Assembly (NCBI RefSeq): GCF_013373865.1
Contig: NC_050475.1
Location: forward strand, 11,428,021 to 11,492,020
Origin: Monomorium pharaonis
Taxonomy: Eukaryota; Arthropoda; Insecta; Hymenoptera; Formicidae
DNA length: 64,000 bases
Direction: 5' to 3'
Part shown: positions 55,201 through 64,000 of the stretch, one piece after another
Layout: each line of letters opens with the position of its first letter
How positions within the stretch are numbered: the first letter of the stretch is position 1
Made by a program: the position numbers and the translations under genes
The notes under the pieces: model-generated
The model's database searches: none
Seen by the model: the letters and a program-made list of their open reading frames with translations, nothing else
What the model was told of the DNA's origin: nothing

Positions 55201-55213
55201 GCGCAAGTCTATA

Positions 55214-55515
55214 GCCGGATCTATAATGAGTCAGTAGTCGGTAGTCATAAGTCTTAACCTAAGTCAGTGATTCTATAATTTTTCACATCCACAATGAGTC
55301 GCTTTGCAAAGAGCAATACTGGCAACGAGCCGATACAAAGCATATGATTGGCCAGTCGTACGAAATTCGGTGTCTGTAGTCTTAGAAGTTGGCTGTTGGC
55401 CAACTTTACCGATTCACCGATTCAGACTCACCGATAGCCTTTCCAACCTCGAACCGACTTAAGATTGTGACTTAAGACTACAGATTATCGACTAGCGACT
55501 CATTGTAGACCCGGC
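55214..55515. mobile_element. MITE family C, complete copy 2
   Basis: Inverted ends gccggatctataatgagtc / gactcattgtagacccggc, 302 bp, with an inner hairpin (cagtagtcggtagtcataag / gacttaagactacagattatcgact). It is very close in sequence to the copy at 49126-49399, so both are fairly young. Confidence 0.85.
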
Positions 55516-55524
55516 TTAAATATA

Positions 55525-55810
55525 TAAGTCACAAAATCTTTATGTCCGCCGAGTACTTCGTCATTTGTGGTCCGATCTTAATGCCACTGGTGTCCAATTC
55601 AGCCCTTTTATATATTTTCGTACAATATATAATAAATAACTGTATTCAGTATTTAAGTCTTTTTCCCACACATCTAACTCCCATAATCCTAAATTCAATA
55701 AAACTTTGTCTATGTACAAAATTGTACCACAAATAACGAAGTACTTCGCGGGTATAAAAACTACAATCATTCATATGTATATTTTGGCCTATCATTTTTT
55801 AAACACCCTT
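55525..55810. repeat. Inverted pair of 'tacttcgtcatttgtgg' units
   Basis: 55545-55590 (gtacttcgtcatttgtgg) and the reverse complement at 55730-55755 (ccacaaataacgaagtactt) belong to the dispersed repeat of 49991-50249. Bases 55811-56189 show no other feature. Confidence 0.6.
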
Positions 55811-56204
55811 TTTAGGGAAATTTTGAGCCCTTAATATCCATCCCCGGAAAAGTTGCTAAATTTTGACTCCATTTGCCAATGAGAGAAACAAGATCTTCAC
55901 GCGGGCGAAAAAGCTAGTGTATTTATAAACTGCAAAAACGGAAAAATTATCGTAAAAAACGATATTGGATAAAACCAATATTCCAAGAATGCAATACGCA
56001 TGGATTTATCATGCCATATTTCCCGTCATCGTTTCAGCCCTTATTTTCAATTTTTCTTGTATATACTGCTTGACACTGCTCGATGCTGCTTGACGCTTGA
56101 AGTTGGTACGATCCAACTTCTTCTTGACGCTAGCATCAAAGTGACGTCACGTGATGACGTTCAACGCTGGCTTTTAGCGTCCCAATTGAATTTGTACCTT
56201 TTTT

Positions 56205-56761
56205 AGACGACACAAGTAAAACCGCGAGGCTATTGCGTATTAATTTCGAAACGCCTAACTTCACAGAAATTGCCCAACGCATCCGGTCACTGGGTTCCCA
56301 AATTCGCGCTGCGCTAATAGATCATCGATCTATATAATACAGGGTCTACAATGGCAGTAATAATAAGGTTGTAAGCCGCAAACCATAAAAGTTGACCAAT
56401 TATATTCGATTATTCTTTTCACATTCAACTATAATAGTCAGTTTTTACTGACAACCTTACTACTACTTCCATTGTAGATCCTGCATAAGGCAATACGCAC
56501 AGTGATCGAGCGGAAAGAATATAACAGTTTACTACGCGCTATCGTAGGGACTTTATCGTGAACGTCACGACACCTCTACGCGCCAACAGCTGATTGTAAG
56601 CGCAGAGCAGAAGAATAAAGACTGAGAATTAATCAAGTAAGAAGCAATTTTGATTCATAATCTCGAGCTGTATCTTCACCCTTCAGGTCCTAACCCCTAA
56701 GGCGGACGAATCACCGATCTCGTCCGGGAAGAATTCCCCGTCCAGATCTTACCGACACAAC
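56205..56761 (+). mobile_element. Diverged solo LTR related to the 30-38 kb provirus
   Basis: In + it follows the provirus LTR (read in minus) block by block: aaaaccgcgaggctattgcg, ccggtcactgggttccc, cagtgatcgagcgg, gaataaagactgagaa, aggtcctaacccctaaggc, gaagaattccccgtccagat. It ends ccgacacaaca. The U3 start is not recognisable. A MITE (56340-56483) interrupts it. The opposite orientation and heavy divergence make it an old, separate insertion. Confidence 0.65.
56340..56483. mobile_element. 144-bp MITE with 'cagggtctacaatgg' ends
   Basis: Inverted ends cagggtctacaatggcagta / tacttccattgtagatcctg, arms of about 36 bp. The ends resemble family C (gggtctacaatgagtc), so it may be a relative. 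Confidence 0.8.
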
Positions 56762-57616
56762 AGTAAGAAAAAGAGTAAATAAGAAGGATAAATAAAATTA
56801 GACAATATTTATTAATATGTATATATATTATTGCGAATACAGCATGTATAAAAAGAATCTTTATATTTTCGCGCATATGTAGAAATGTACAAAAACTATG
56901 TCGTGTTTTGTCTTACAAAAATTGTGTATCAAAATGATTCCACTTATCTCTAATCAAGCGGAAATAGTCAAACCCTTTTGCTTCCTAAGTGAACGGCCAA
57001 TCATTTTTAACGCTGAACTTTGTTCAAAATAATAGTATAAAATTTGTATTTTGTAAAATCCTTAAATATATGAAATCAAATCTAAAATGGCTCTAATCAA
57101 TTGCAGATTTCATTCTGTTATGAATTTTTTACACAATGCACGACACTATGGAGTTATTCATTTTAATTCCAAAATAGTCTAATTTAATACAATAATTCTG
57201 CACAAAAATTATTTGAATCAAGATATAACTTAAATTACAAATTACTAATCGCTTATGCCAAACAATTAAATTATTTAATGCATTTTTCCTCTTTCACTGA
57301 GAAAAATACTGAAAAGCATTGTAATTATTATTTATATTATAGATATTATCAATATTAGTTTTATTATTATTCTCAAGGTCTTACTTAATCCATTATAAAT
57401 TAATACCTTGCACATATTCGCACTTAATTGCGATTTTACATAAATTTACATAAATAATAAGTATTATTACAAAGTAATATTTGTAAGAATATCGCTGATT
57501 GTTGCCACTATAAGTACATTACTTGAATACACAGGCGGAAACACGCATACAAAGGTATATATTATAATCGCTAATCTTAACGTTACTTCCCATACAGCAC
57601 AGGATACGATATAGGC
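56762..57616. other. AT-rich stretch, no feature seen
   Basis: No ORF, repeat or hairpin that I can support. Confidence 0.5.
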
Positions 57617-57741
57617 CTAGTTTACACCGAGCACTTGGTACGCGTATCAGATAGTAAATAACTAATGAATGTGTTTAATCATTGACTGATCAACTTAAAT
57701 TCACTACTTGATACGCGTACCAAGTGCTCGGTGTAAACTAG
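57617..57741. mobile_element. 125-bp hairpin MITE
   Basis: Perfect 33-bp inverted ends starting ctagtttacaccgagcactt, reaching ggtacgcgtatca. Loop of about 59 bp. The absence of mismatches suggests a recent insertion. Confidence 0.9.
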
Positions 57742-58668
57742 AGCATAGTCTCGTTTCAACATTCATTGTAGCAGCACTGCAATAATGGCTAAGGTATTAT
57801 TTTTCGCAATAAATTATTTACAGTTTCTTCGGATAAGGGGCGATTTTAAAGATGCTTCTGAGCATCAATATTTAGCTTAGTAACTATGTTTCAAAATTAA
57901 TGAAATTTATTTACGCACGATTATAAACTGAAAATATTAAATTAATAGAAAAATTATATTCAAGATCCACTGCAGATCAAATAGGCGTTCTTAACATTAT
58001 TTATATGTTTAAAACATTTATCAATCGGAGAATTAATTTATTATTATTGCAATATATTCATAATAAATTGCAGAAATGTTATAAAGCTAATGCTTTTTTA
58101 AAATATTATGTGCTATATGAGATTTTTCATTTTACGTTTCAGTGGATTGCGGTTCTTCAGCTTTGTTAAATAATGCGAATGAACATGCAAAGATGTGCAA
58201 CTTTTTATTCCGTTGACTTTATTCCGGTCTTTGACTTTTATTAACATGTTTTTATGAGATATTACGTACTATAACAATAAGTAATTATATTTCTTTATTT
58301 TACTACAGTTAAAATTAATAGTTGTTATAAAAATATTATACTAATCAGAATATCTTGCTCGTATTAAAAATTGATTGCATTTAGAACACGTGCACGAATC
58401 TCAGTCGAAACTAATTCTTATTTAAAACTTCGAAATACATGCACGTTTAGAAAATACATTTAAAAAGAAATAGTAATTTTGTCATATTAAAATAATGTAT
58501 GTTGTGCTTCCTTTTTTTAAATTAAAATTTATTCTAAATCAATATCGTAATGGAGAAGATAATAATTGAAAAGTAATAATTTATGTGCTTTTACATGCTT
58601 TGCCTTTTCATACGACATAAAATAGCAATGTTATACAATAAATATATTAATATAATTACTTAATTTGT

Positions 58669-58674
<6 letters not shown>
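57742..58674. other. AT-rich stretch, no feature seen
   Basis: Possibly distal intergenic or 3' sequence of the minus-strand gene at the right edge; nothing specific is visible. Confidence 0.45.

Positions 58675-58704
<30 letters not shown>
58675..58704. repeat. (TA)n microsatellite
   Basis: Directly beside the left end of the next MITE. Confidence 0.9.
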
Positions 58705-58708
<4 letters not shown>

Positions 58709-59084
58709 GTCCCTGAATATGTTAGTCAACGCTCGTAAAAAGGTAGAAGGGATTGAGATGAACATAAAAGTCCAATATTGTCTTGGGTTAGGTCCACTAA
58801 TAATCGAGATATTAGCGTGTAGGATCTGCAAAAATTTAATTAATTTCTATCGTAATTGTGAACAATAAATTAATAAAAGCTTATCTTACATTCACGATAG
58901 ATCTTTTCTTCGATGTTATAGCTCGAACGGATCGAGCTCTTCCCTCGGCGCGCTCTCATTCGCATAATTTGAAAAATTAATACCTCGATATTGGTGAACC
59001 TAACCCAAGACCTAACCAAAGACAATATTGGAGTTTTATGTTCATCTCGATTCCTTCTACCTTTTTACGAGCGTTGACCAACAT

Positions 59085-59090
<6 letters not shown>
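58705..59090. mobile_element. Long-TIR MITE (family A, second copy)
   Basis: Inverted arms tgttagtcaacgctcgtaaa / tttacgagcgttgaccaaca continue through ggtagaagggattgagatga. The inner block cggcgcgctctcattcgcat matches the element at 9750-10448. Confidence 0.75.

Positions 59091-59132
<42 letters not shown>
59089..59132. repeat. (TA)n microsatellite
   Basis: About 20 TA units between two MITEs. Confidence 0.95.
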
Positions 59133-59136
<4 letters not shown>

Positions 59137-59138
59137 CA

Positions 59139-59479
59139 CAGTACCGGCCAGAATTATATCACCTTTTTTAAGTGTAACCAGATTTTTTAAGTATAACTTT
59201 TGTCAAAGTGCATCAAATACGTTAAAAATTTTATAGTAAACAGTCTTGTGCATGAAGTGTAATGAGATTTGACAAAATGCACCATAATTTAAAAATTTTT
59301 GATTAATTTTCTGAAAGTCGTACATTTCTGCTTCTAAGAATTTCAAATAAATTGATAAACAGTTATTTCTTCAGTAAGGTATACTTGTACATCAAAACAT
59401 ATTATAATATGGTAAAGATCCGTACACTTTAAAACAAGTTATGCTTAAAAACCTAAAGGTGATATAATTTTGGCCGATA

Positions 59480-59482
<3 letters not shown>
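59139..59482. mobile_element. Tc1/mariner-type MITE, 344 bp
   Basis: Ends cagtaccggccagaattata and, inward from the right, cagtatcggccaaaattata. The CAGT-x-GGCCAAAA form is typical of Tc1/mariner TIRs. The right flank is TA; the left TA is mutated to CA. No transposase. Confidence 0.8.

Positions 59483-59511
<29 letters not shown>
59483..59511. repeat. (TA)n microsatellite
   Basis: TA units immediately right of the mariner-type MITE. Confidence 0.9.
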
Positions 59512-59516
<5 letters not shown>

Positions 59517-60652
59517 ACAAATTAAGTAATATATATATTATGTGTATATATAGCATTTTTTTGGAAGACAAAGAAGGGGACAAAATTATCAATTCTGTTA
59601 TCATATAGAAATTTTTTGCTGTCTTAATAAATTACTTTTTTTTAGGTATTTTAAAGTTTAAAGTATCTTTTTATTCCCGATTTTAAATAGGAAAAATGTT
59701 AGATTTTGTAAATTATAACTTTTATTTTTGCCCTAAAGAAAATATAACCAAAAAATTATAGCATAAATTTTATTATAGCATATAAATTAAAAAATAATTT
59801 TTTAATATAACTGTTATTACTATTATTACATTTATTTATTATTACAAAATATTTGTTTATTTTTCGTAGAAAAATATTTTTAAAAAATTCAAATAGATCT
59901 CTTGTAATGAGAAATATTGTTATAATAAATATCATTAAAAATGTGATGTTAAACTAAATTTAAATTAAAACAAGAGAATGAACAAGACAAAGATTATTCA
60001 ATAAAAATTATGAAATTAGAAAATTATGCAATTTTTTCCAAAGTAATTTAACATATCTTCAGGACTTACAGTAATGTCTTTGTGAATTTATATAAAGAAC
60101 GTGCCATTTAAACAATCTTCCGTTATTGTATTACGTAAATATATATGATTTTTAAAATTTCAAAAAAATTTGAACATTCTAAAATTTCTCGTTCTCTGGT
60201 TACGCCCATATAATATATGTTTATAAGTGTCATTGTACGCATATTTAAATGTGTATGCGCACACACACAATAAATCAAATTCAATATAAAAAATATTATA
60301 TATAAAATCTTATGTAGCACACAATACAATAGAACATTTCAGAATTGCAGAAATGTTGCAAAATTGTTATAACATTAAAATGCGCTGTATCACAATTAGT
60401 AAATCAAATTTCACGTACTTTTTGTTACTTACTTTGTTACTTACTCTGTTAATTAATAAAAAATTGCTACAATAGTAAAAGAAAATTCGAGGAACTATAT
60501 CAAATTACAAATAATCGATTTAAAACCGTTGTATGCACTTAGTTCGGATATTAATTGTTTTACATTTTGCTTCCGCGTTACTTACGCAATCCGTATAATT
60601 CAAAATAAACAGTACGCATATTTGTTTTGAGAAATGATTTTATTGTACAAAA
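59512..60652. other. AT-rich stretch, no feature seen
   Basis: No supported ORF; small A/T tracts only. Confidence 0.45.
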
Positions 60653-60769
60653 GTTGCGTTCGGAAACGTCGCTTGAGTATTCTCGGGTATCATTTTATCT
60701 TTGTTTCATATTCAATAACAAGGATAAAATAATACGTGAGGGCACTCAAGTGATGTTTCCAAACACAAC
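60653..60769. mobile_element. 117-bp hairpin MITE
   Basis: Inverted ends gttgcgttcggaaacgtcgc / gatgtttccaaacacaac, arms of about 26 bp with four or so mismatches. Confidence 0.75.
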
Positions 60770-60874
60770 CAAAGCTGTAAATAATTCATTTAAAGCTCGC
60801 TATTTATTAAAATTTTACAAAGGTCTTTTACTACAAATGCAAACAATCCAAACTAACTTATAAAAGACCATTAA

Positions 60875-61441
60875 GGGGATCCAGGAGTGCCTTTGAAATT
60901 TGATCGAGGTCGATAATGTAGAGTCATTCGTGCACATCATTATGAGATTTCATATGTAATTCTTGTATAGATTTAGAAATCCTTTTCCAGAATTAAAGTA
61001 CACATATTAATATTAATCTATAAATTGGATTTTATATTGAAAACGAAAAAATTGTTTCTTATATTGCTTTACTTATCGACTTTTTACGTGTACATAACCC
61101 AAATTTTCGTTTTTTCATTTCCAATTTGCGGAATGCGAATCTTTTTTTCTAGGATTCTAATCTTATTTCTAATTGCACGATATTATTCCTGAGAGTTTTT
61201 TCTAGGGGGCGACGTGATTATTTTATACATATAAACTATAGATTTTTTGTATGAAGCAAATATTGTTGTTAAGTGACTAATAAATAACAATTTTTTTTTA
61301 TTTATCAGAACAAATTGTACATCGCCCCCTTCATTTTTGTGCGTACTTTAATCCTGTAAAAGGATTTTGCATTCTGTTACTCCAATTCGAAAATCCAAGT
61401 TCCCAAAAAAATGTCGGTAACTCTGTCACTCCCGGATCCCC
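60875..61441. mobile_element. TTAA-flanked MITE, 567 bp
   Basis: Ends ggggatccaggagtg / cactcccggatcccc with TTAA on both sides (60871-60874 and 61442-61445). Kolobok- or piggyBac-like target site. An internal pair (gggggcgacgt / acatcgccccc) lies at 61205-61330. Confidence 0.85.
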
Positions 61442-62952
61442 TTAACCATCATTCCATGTAGCCAAAGTTACAAAATGTATAATTTAATAATATGATGATA
61501 CAAGTAACTTCAACTATATGTGTAATTCATCCTTGAAAATTATCCTTGAAAATTAAAGACTAATATTAATTAATAAAAAGATGACATGAACAAGTAATCT
61601 TTGGACTTAAGTGTTATTTCTTATTAGGATTATAAAATAACAATACTTGTTACAAGTTAGTATTATAATCTCGAGTTTCTTCCTAATTTCACTTATCATT
61701 ATATTACATGCTTTATTAATTTTATAAAATTGTTATTGAGCAGCGATTTCTAGTATAAATATTATAAAATAATTATTCTTTCGTCGATATACCAAATAAC
61801 GACGATTTAATTGCATATTATTTCCGAGTTTTTTATATATATTATAAAATGACATATCTGTTCAAAATAATGTAGATGCACAAAAAGTAAATTTATATAT
61901 TTTATAGTATACATATAATAAATGTTTTTAGAGAAGGCATTATTCAAATCTGTAAAAATATGTCACATAAATAGCTAAATTTCTTCGTATTTATTTGGTT
62001 CCTTTTTTATGAATGTTCATATACGAGGAACATAATCATATGGATTACATTTCTCTTCGTCATTAAAAATTCTGGATTTTTATTAAACAAATTATCACAA
62101 TAAAAATTTACATGTAAAAGAGATTGCAATCGATAGATTGTTCGTCGAATTGAACGAGAAATTTGTTAATCTTTCAAATATACTAATTATTATTTAATCT
62201 AGCAATTTTTTAATCCAATAAGATGAAATGTGTCAAACATTATCCTCTTGCAATATTAACATTAAAATAATAAATAAAACGTTTGTTTATTCTATATTTG
62301 TGTGCATAATTCATAAATATTTCTAAACATGCAATCTTACAAACATTTATTTAAAAAGTTTTTAGTTATCGTTCAGAACACATGAAAACTTTAATTAATT
62401 ATAACTTAATGCAATGTTTCAATTCTAATTCAAATTTTTTAAATTTATATTATATGCCCGTCCATTAAATATTTGATTAAAAGATTTTTAATCAAATGTT
62501 GATTTTTCTTACAAAATATATCTTCGGCATTTACATCAATTCTGAAATAATCTTATTACTTATATCAATAATAAGTTGATTGAAGAGTTTTGGGATTGTA
62601 TTTCTTATTTAAAATTAACTTATCTTCTTCGTCGTTGATGGTGGAAGCAATTACAAGACAAATCTATACACAAACTGTAAAAAAAATTAAATAAAACTGA
62701 AAAATACAAAAAACTTACTTTTTATATTACGTTTGACTTTTTTAATTTTATCAATTTTATTAGTTTGATACTTTTGTATAAAAATAGAATATGTATTTCT
62801 TTAAAAATTTTAAGACGTTGTGATATTAAAGAAAAAAATTGCAGCATTATAGAAAAAACGGGGAATACCGCAAAAACTTTTCTATCAATTCTCATATGTC
62901 CTCTGCAAGTAATGATTTGCAGAGTATACTAATAACATATTGAAATCGGAAA
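61442..62952 (-). other. Likely 3' UTR / downstream region of the Ack-like gene
   Basis: Sequence after the stop codon in the minus direction. AT-rich, with several tttatt (AATAAA in minus) candidates, for example near 62285, none decisive. No other gene seen. Confidence 0.4.
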
Positions 62953-63915
62953 CTAAACTGCGGTGGTGTCGTCCGTGCTTCGCAGCAGCGCGACTGCTTT
63001 AACGACGTCACCACCACATTGATTCAACATCACCTTGCAATCTTCGAGGCCGACAAAATTGTTCTCTTTTTTTAGTAAATTTTGAAGTCGTTCTAGTTTG
63101 ATCGCTGCTAGAACGTCCCATTCGGTAACATTTAACGCGGCAATGCAGGATTCGGGAGTTGACTGTTCATGCAATACCTTCAGCATGATTCGCACTTCGT
63201 CAGATTGTTCTCCATTACGGGGCCCACGTGTTCTTCGCGTATTCGGTCCATCGCAAGCAAACTCTAACAAATCCTCGCAAGAGACGTGATCCGATTGTCG
63301 CGACAGATCGCTCTGAGCGACGTCACTGCTAGATGCTTTTTCGTTGGATAAACAATAGACTTTTGTAGGAACGATCGAATGAAAATTGTCGCTTGTGTTA
63401 ATATGCATTTGAGGTTCTTCGCGGTGAGAAATCTCAGATTTAGACAGGATCTCTTCGTTTGTTTGTGAGGAATAATTTAACCGAGTCTGTTGTGCTCTTA
63501 CAAATGGAATTTGTGTTCTTATCAAGGGATTCATTTTGTTCCAGTTTTCTGATTTACAAGAACTGCTAATCGCTGTCGGATTTCGGCTTAGATCTACTCC
63601 TACGTTCTCTTGTACCTTAGAAGCGATATTTTTTATAGAGCACTTCGATTCGCCGCTGATCTTCTCGCGTAAATTGTCGATCATAGTGTTTGATAAGCTA
63701 TTCGATTGCCCGTCAATGCTCATTTCTTTCGAGACGTTTTGACATAAATCCAACGTATCACCACAGTCGATTAAGTTGTCCGAGAACTCCAGCAAATCCT
63801 CCGAGATCATGCTACATCGTCGAAGTCGGCTTTCTTCAACGGGTAAGGAATCCAGTGCGGCCAATTCAGAATCTATACGCTGTTCAAATTCTTCTGGGCT
63901 GTAAAATTCGAATAT
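62953..63915 (-). CDS. Ack: C-terminal exon of an activated Cdc42 kinase (Ack)-like protein
   Basis: An open frame of about 320 codons ends at TAG (62953-62955). Its 5' edge is an acceptor: either ...ataatacag before 63915 (peptide IFEFYSPEEFEQRID...) or ttttacag before 63903. No ATG fits, so upstream exons lie outside the window. Counted from the Leu at 63864, residues ~20-30 and ~195-205 each carry the motif EDLLEF, close to a clathrin box. Residues ~221-300 (VRIMLKVLHEQ, IAALNVTEWDVLAAIKLERL, DCKVMLNQCGGDVVKAVALL) have the helix pattern and WDV-x-AI signature of the Ack/TNK UBA region. The stretch between is Ser/Asn-rich and probably disordered. Ack kinases are cytosolic tyrosine kinases that bind Cdc42 and clathrin; kinase, SH3 and CRIB parts would be upstream. 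Family assignment rests on the UBA-like end only, so another UBA protein is possible. Confidence 0.6.
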   Translation of the reverse strand: MFEFYSPEEFEQRIDSELAALDSLPVEESRLRRCSMISEDLLEFSDNLIDCGDTLDLCQNVSKEMSIDGQSNSLSNTMIDNLREKISGESKCSIKNIASKVQENVGVDLSRNPTAISSSCKSENWNKMNPLIRTQIPFVRAQQTRLNYSSQTNEEILSKSEISHREEPQMHINTSDNFHSIVPTKVYCLSNEKASSSDVAQSDLSRQSDHVSCEDLLEFACDGPNTRRTRGPRNGEQSDEVRIMLKVLHEQSTPESCIAALNVTEWDVLAAIKLERLQNLLKKENNFVGLEDCKVMLNQCGGDVVKAVALLRSTDDTTAV

Positions 63916-64000
63916 CTGTATTATATGTATTGAACTATAAATAAATAAATATTGTAGAGGTTTAAATTATTACCTAAATTTCTATGTTTTTAAATCAATG

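Overview
The window is eukaryotic and very probably from an insect, with an ant or other hymenopteran as my best guess. It is AT-rich with local CpG-rich islands, has split genes, insect-type endogenous retroviruses (gypsy/errantivirus with env) and dense small inverted-repeat elements. Species is inference; no operon, RBS or prokaryotic gene is present. Positions 41662-42161 are a 500-base run of N (assembly gap).

Only two host coding pieces are supported. The first is one internal exon on the + strand (24180-24410, 77 codons, product not recognised). The second is the last coding exon of a minus-strand gene at the right edge (62953-~63915), whose C-terminus looks like the UBA end of an activated Cdc42 kinase (Ack). 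Almost everything else is a mosaic of transposons and repeats.

Layout: 0.3-2 kb palindromic elements. 2.4-9.7 kb a pair of long inverted repeats enclosing a pyrimidine-rich retroelement remnant, an LTR-like CpG-rich block and a clean solo LTR (8527-9445). 9.75-14.7 kb long-TIR elements and a LINE-like remnant. 15.2-18.1 kb a minisatellite hairpin, a 5S-rRNA-derived repeat and several CCCAG-ended elements. 18.1-23.6 kb more CCCAG-ended elements, one with its empty site present elsewhere in the window. 24.2 kb the host exon. 27.5-29.7 kb a 2.2-kb foldback element with tandem arrays. 29.9-38.6 kb an LTR-bounded errantivirus-like provirus on the minus strand, broken many times and carrying a solo LTR of another family and a piggyBac-type MITE. 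39.4-40.9 kb a second 5S-derived copy, a hairpin and retroelement debris. 42.3-47.0 kb three elements nested inside one another. 47.2-49.1 kb the 3' pol part of a second gypsy element. 49.1-55.8 kb twin MITEs around a CCCAAG-ended composite that contains a LINE-like remnant and a 234-bp palindrome. 56.2-56.8 kb a diverged relative of the provirus LTR. 57.6-61.4 kb small palindromic MITEs. 62.9 kb to the end, the Ack-like exon.

The most interesting pattern is a set of seemingly unrelated elements that share one design: ends of the type CCCAG-x-TAGCA, 2-bp target duplications where readable, and interiors made of short family-specific monomers. I cannot assign this design to a superfamily by eye. 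All alignments here were made by eye.
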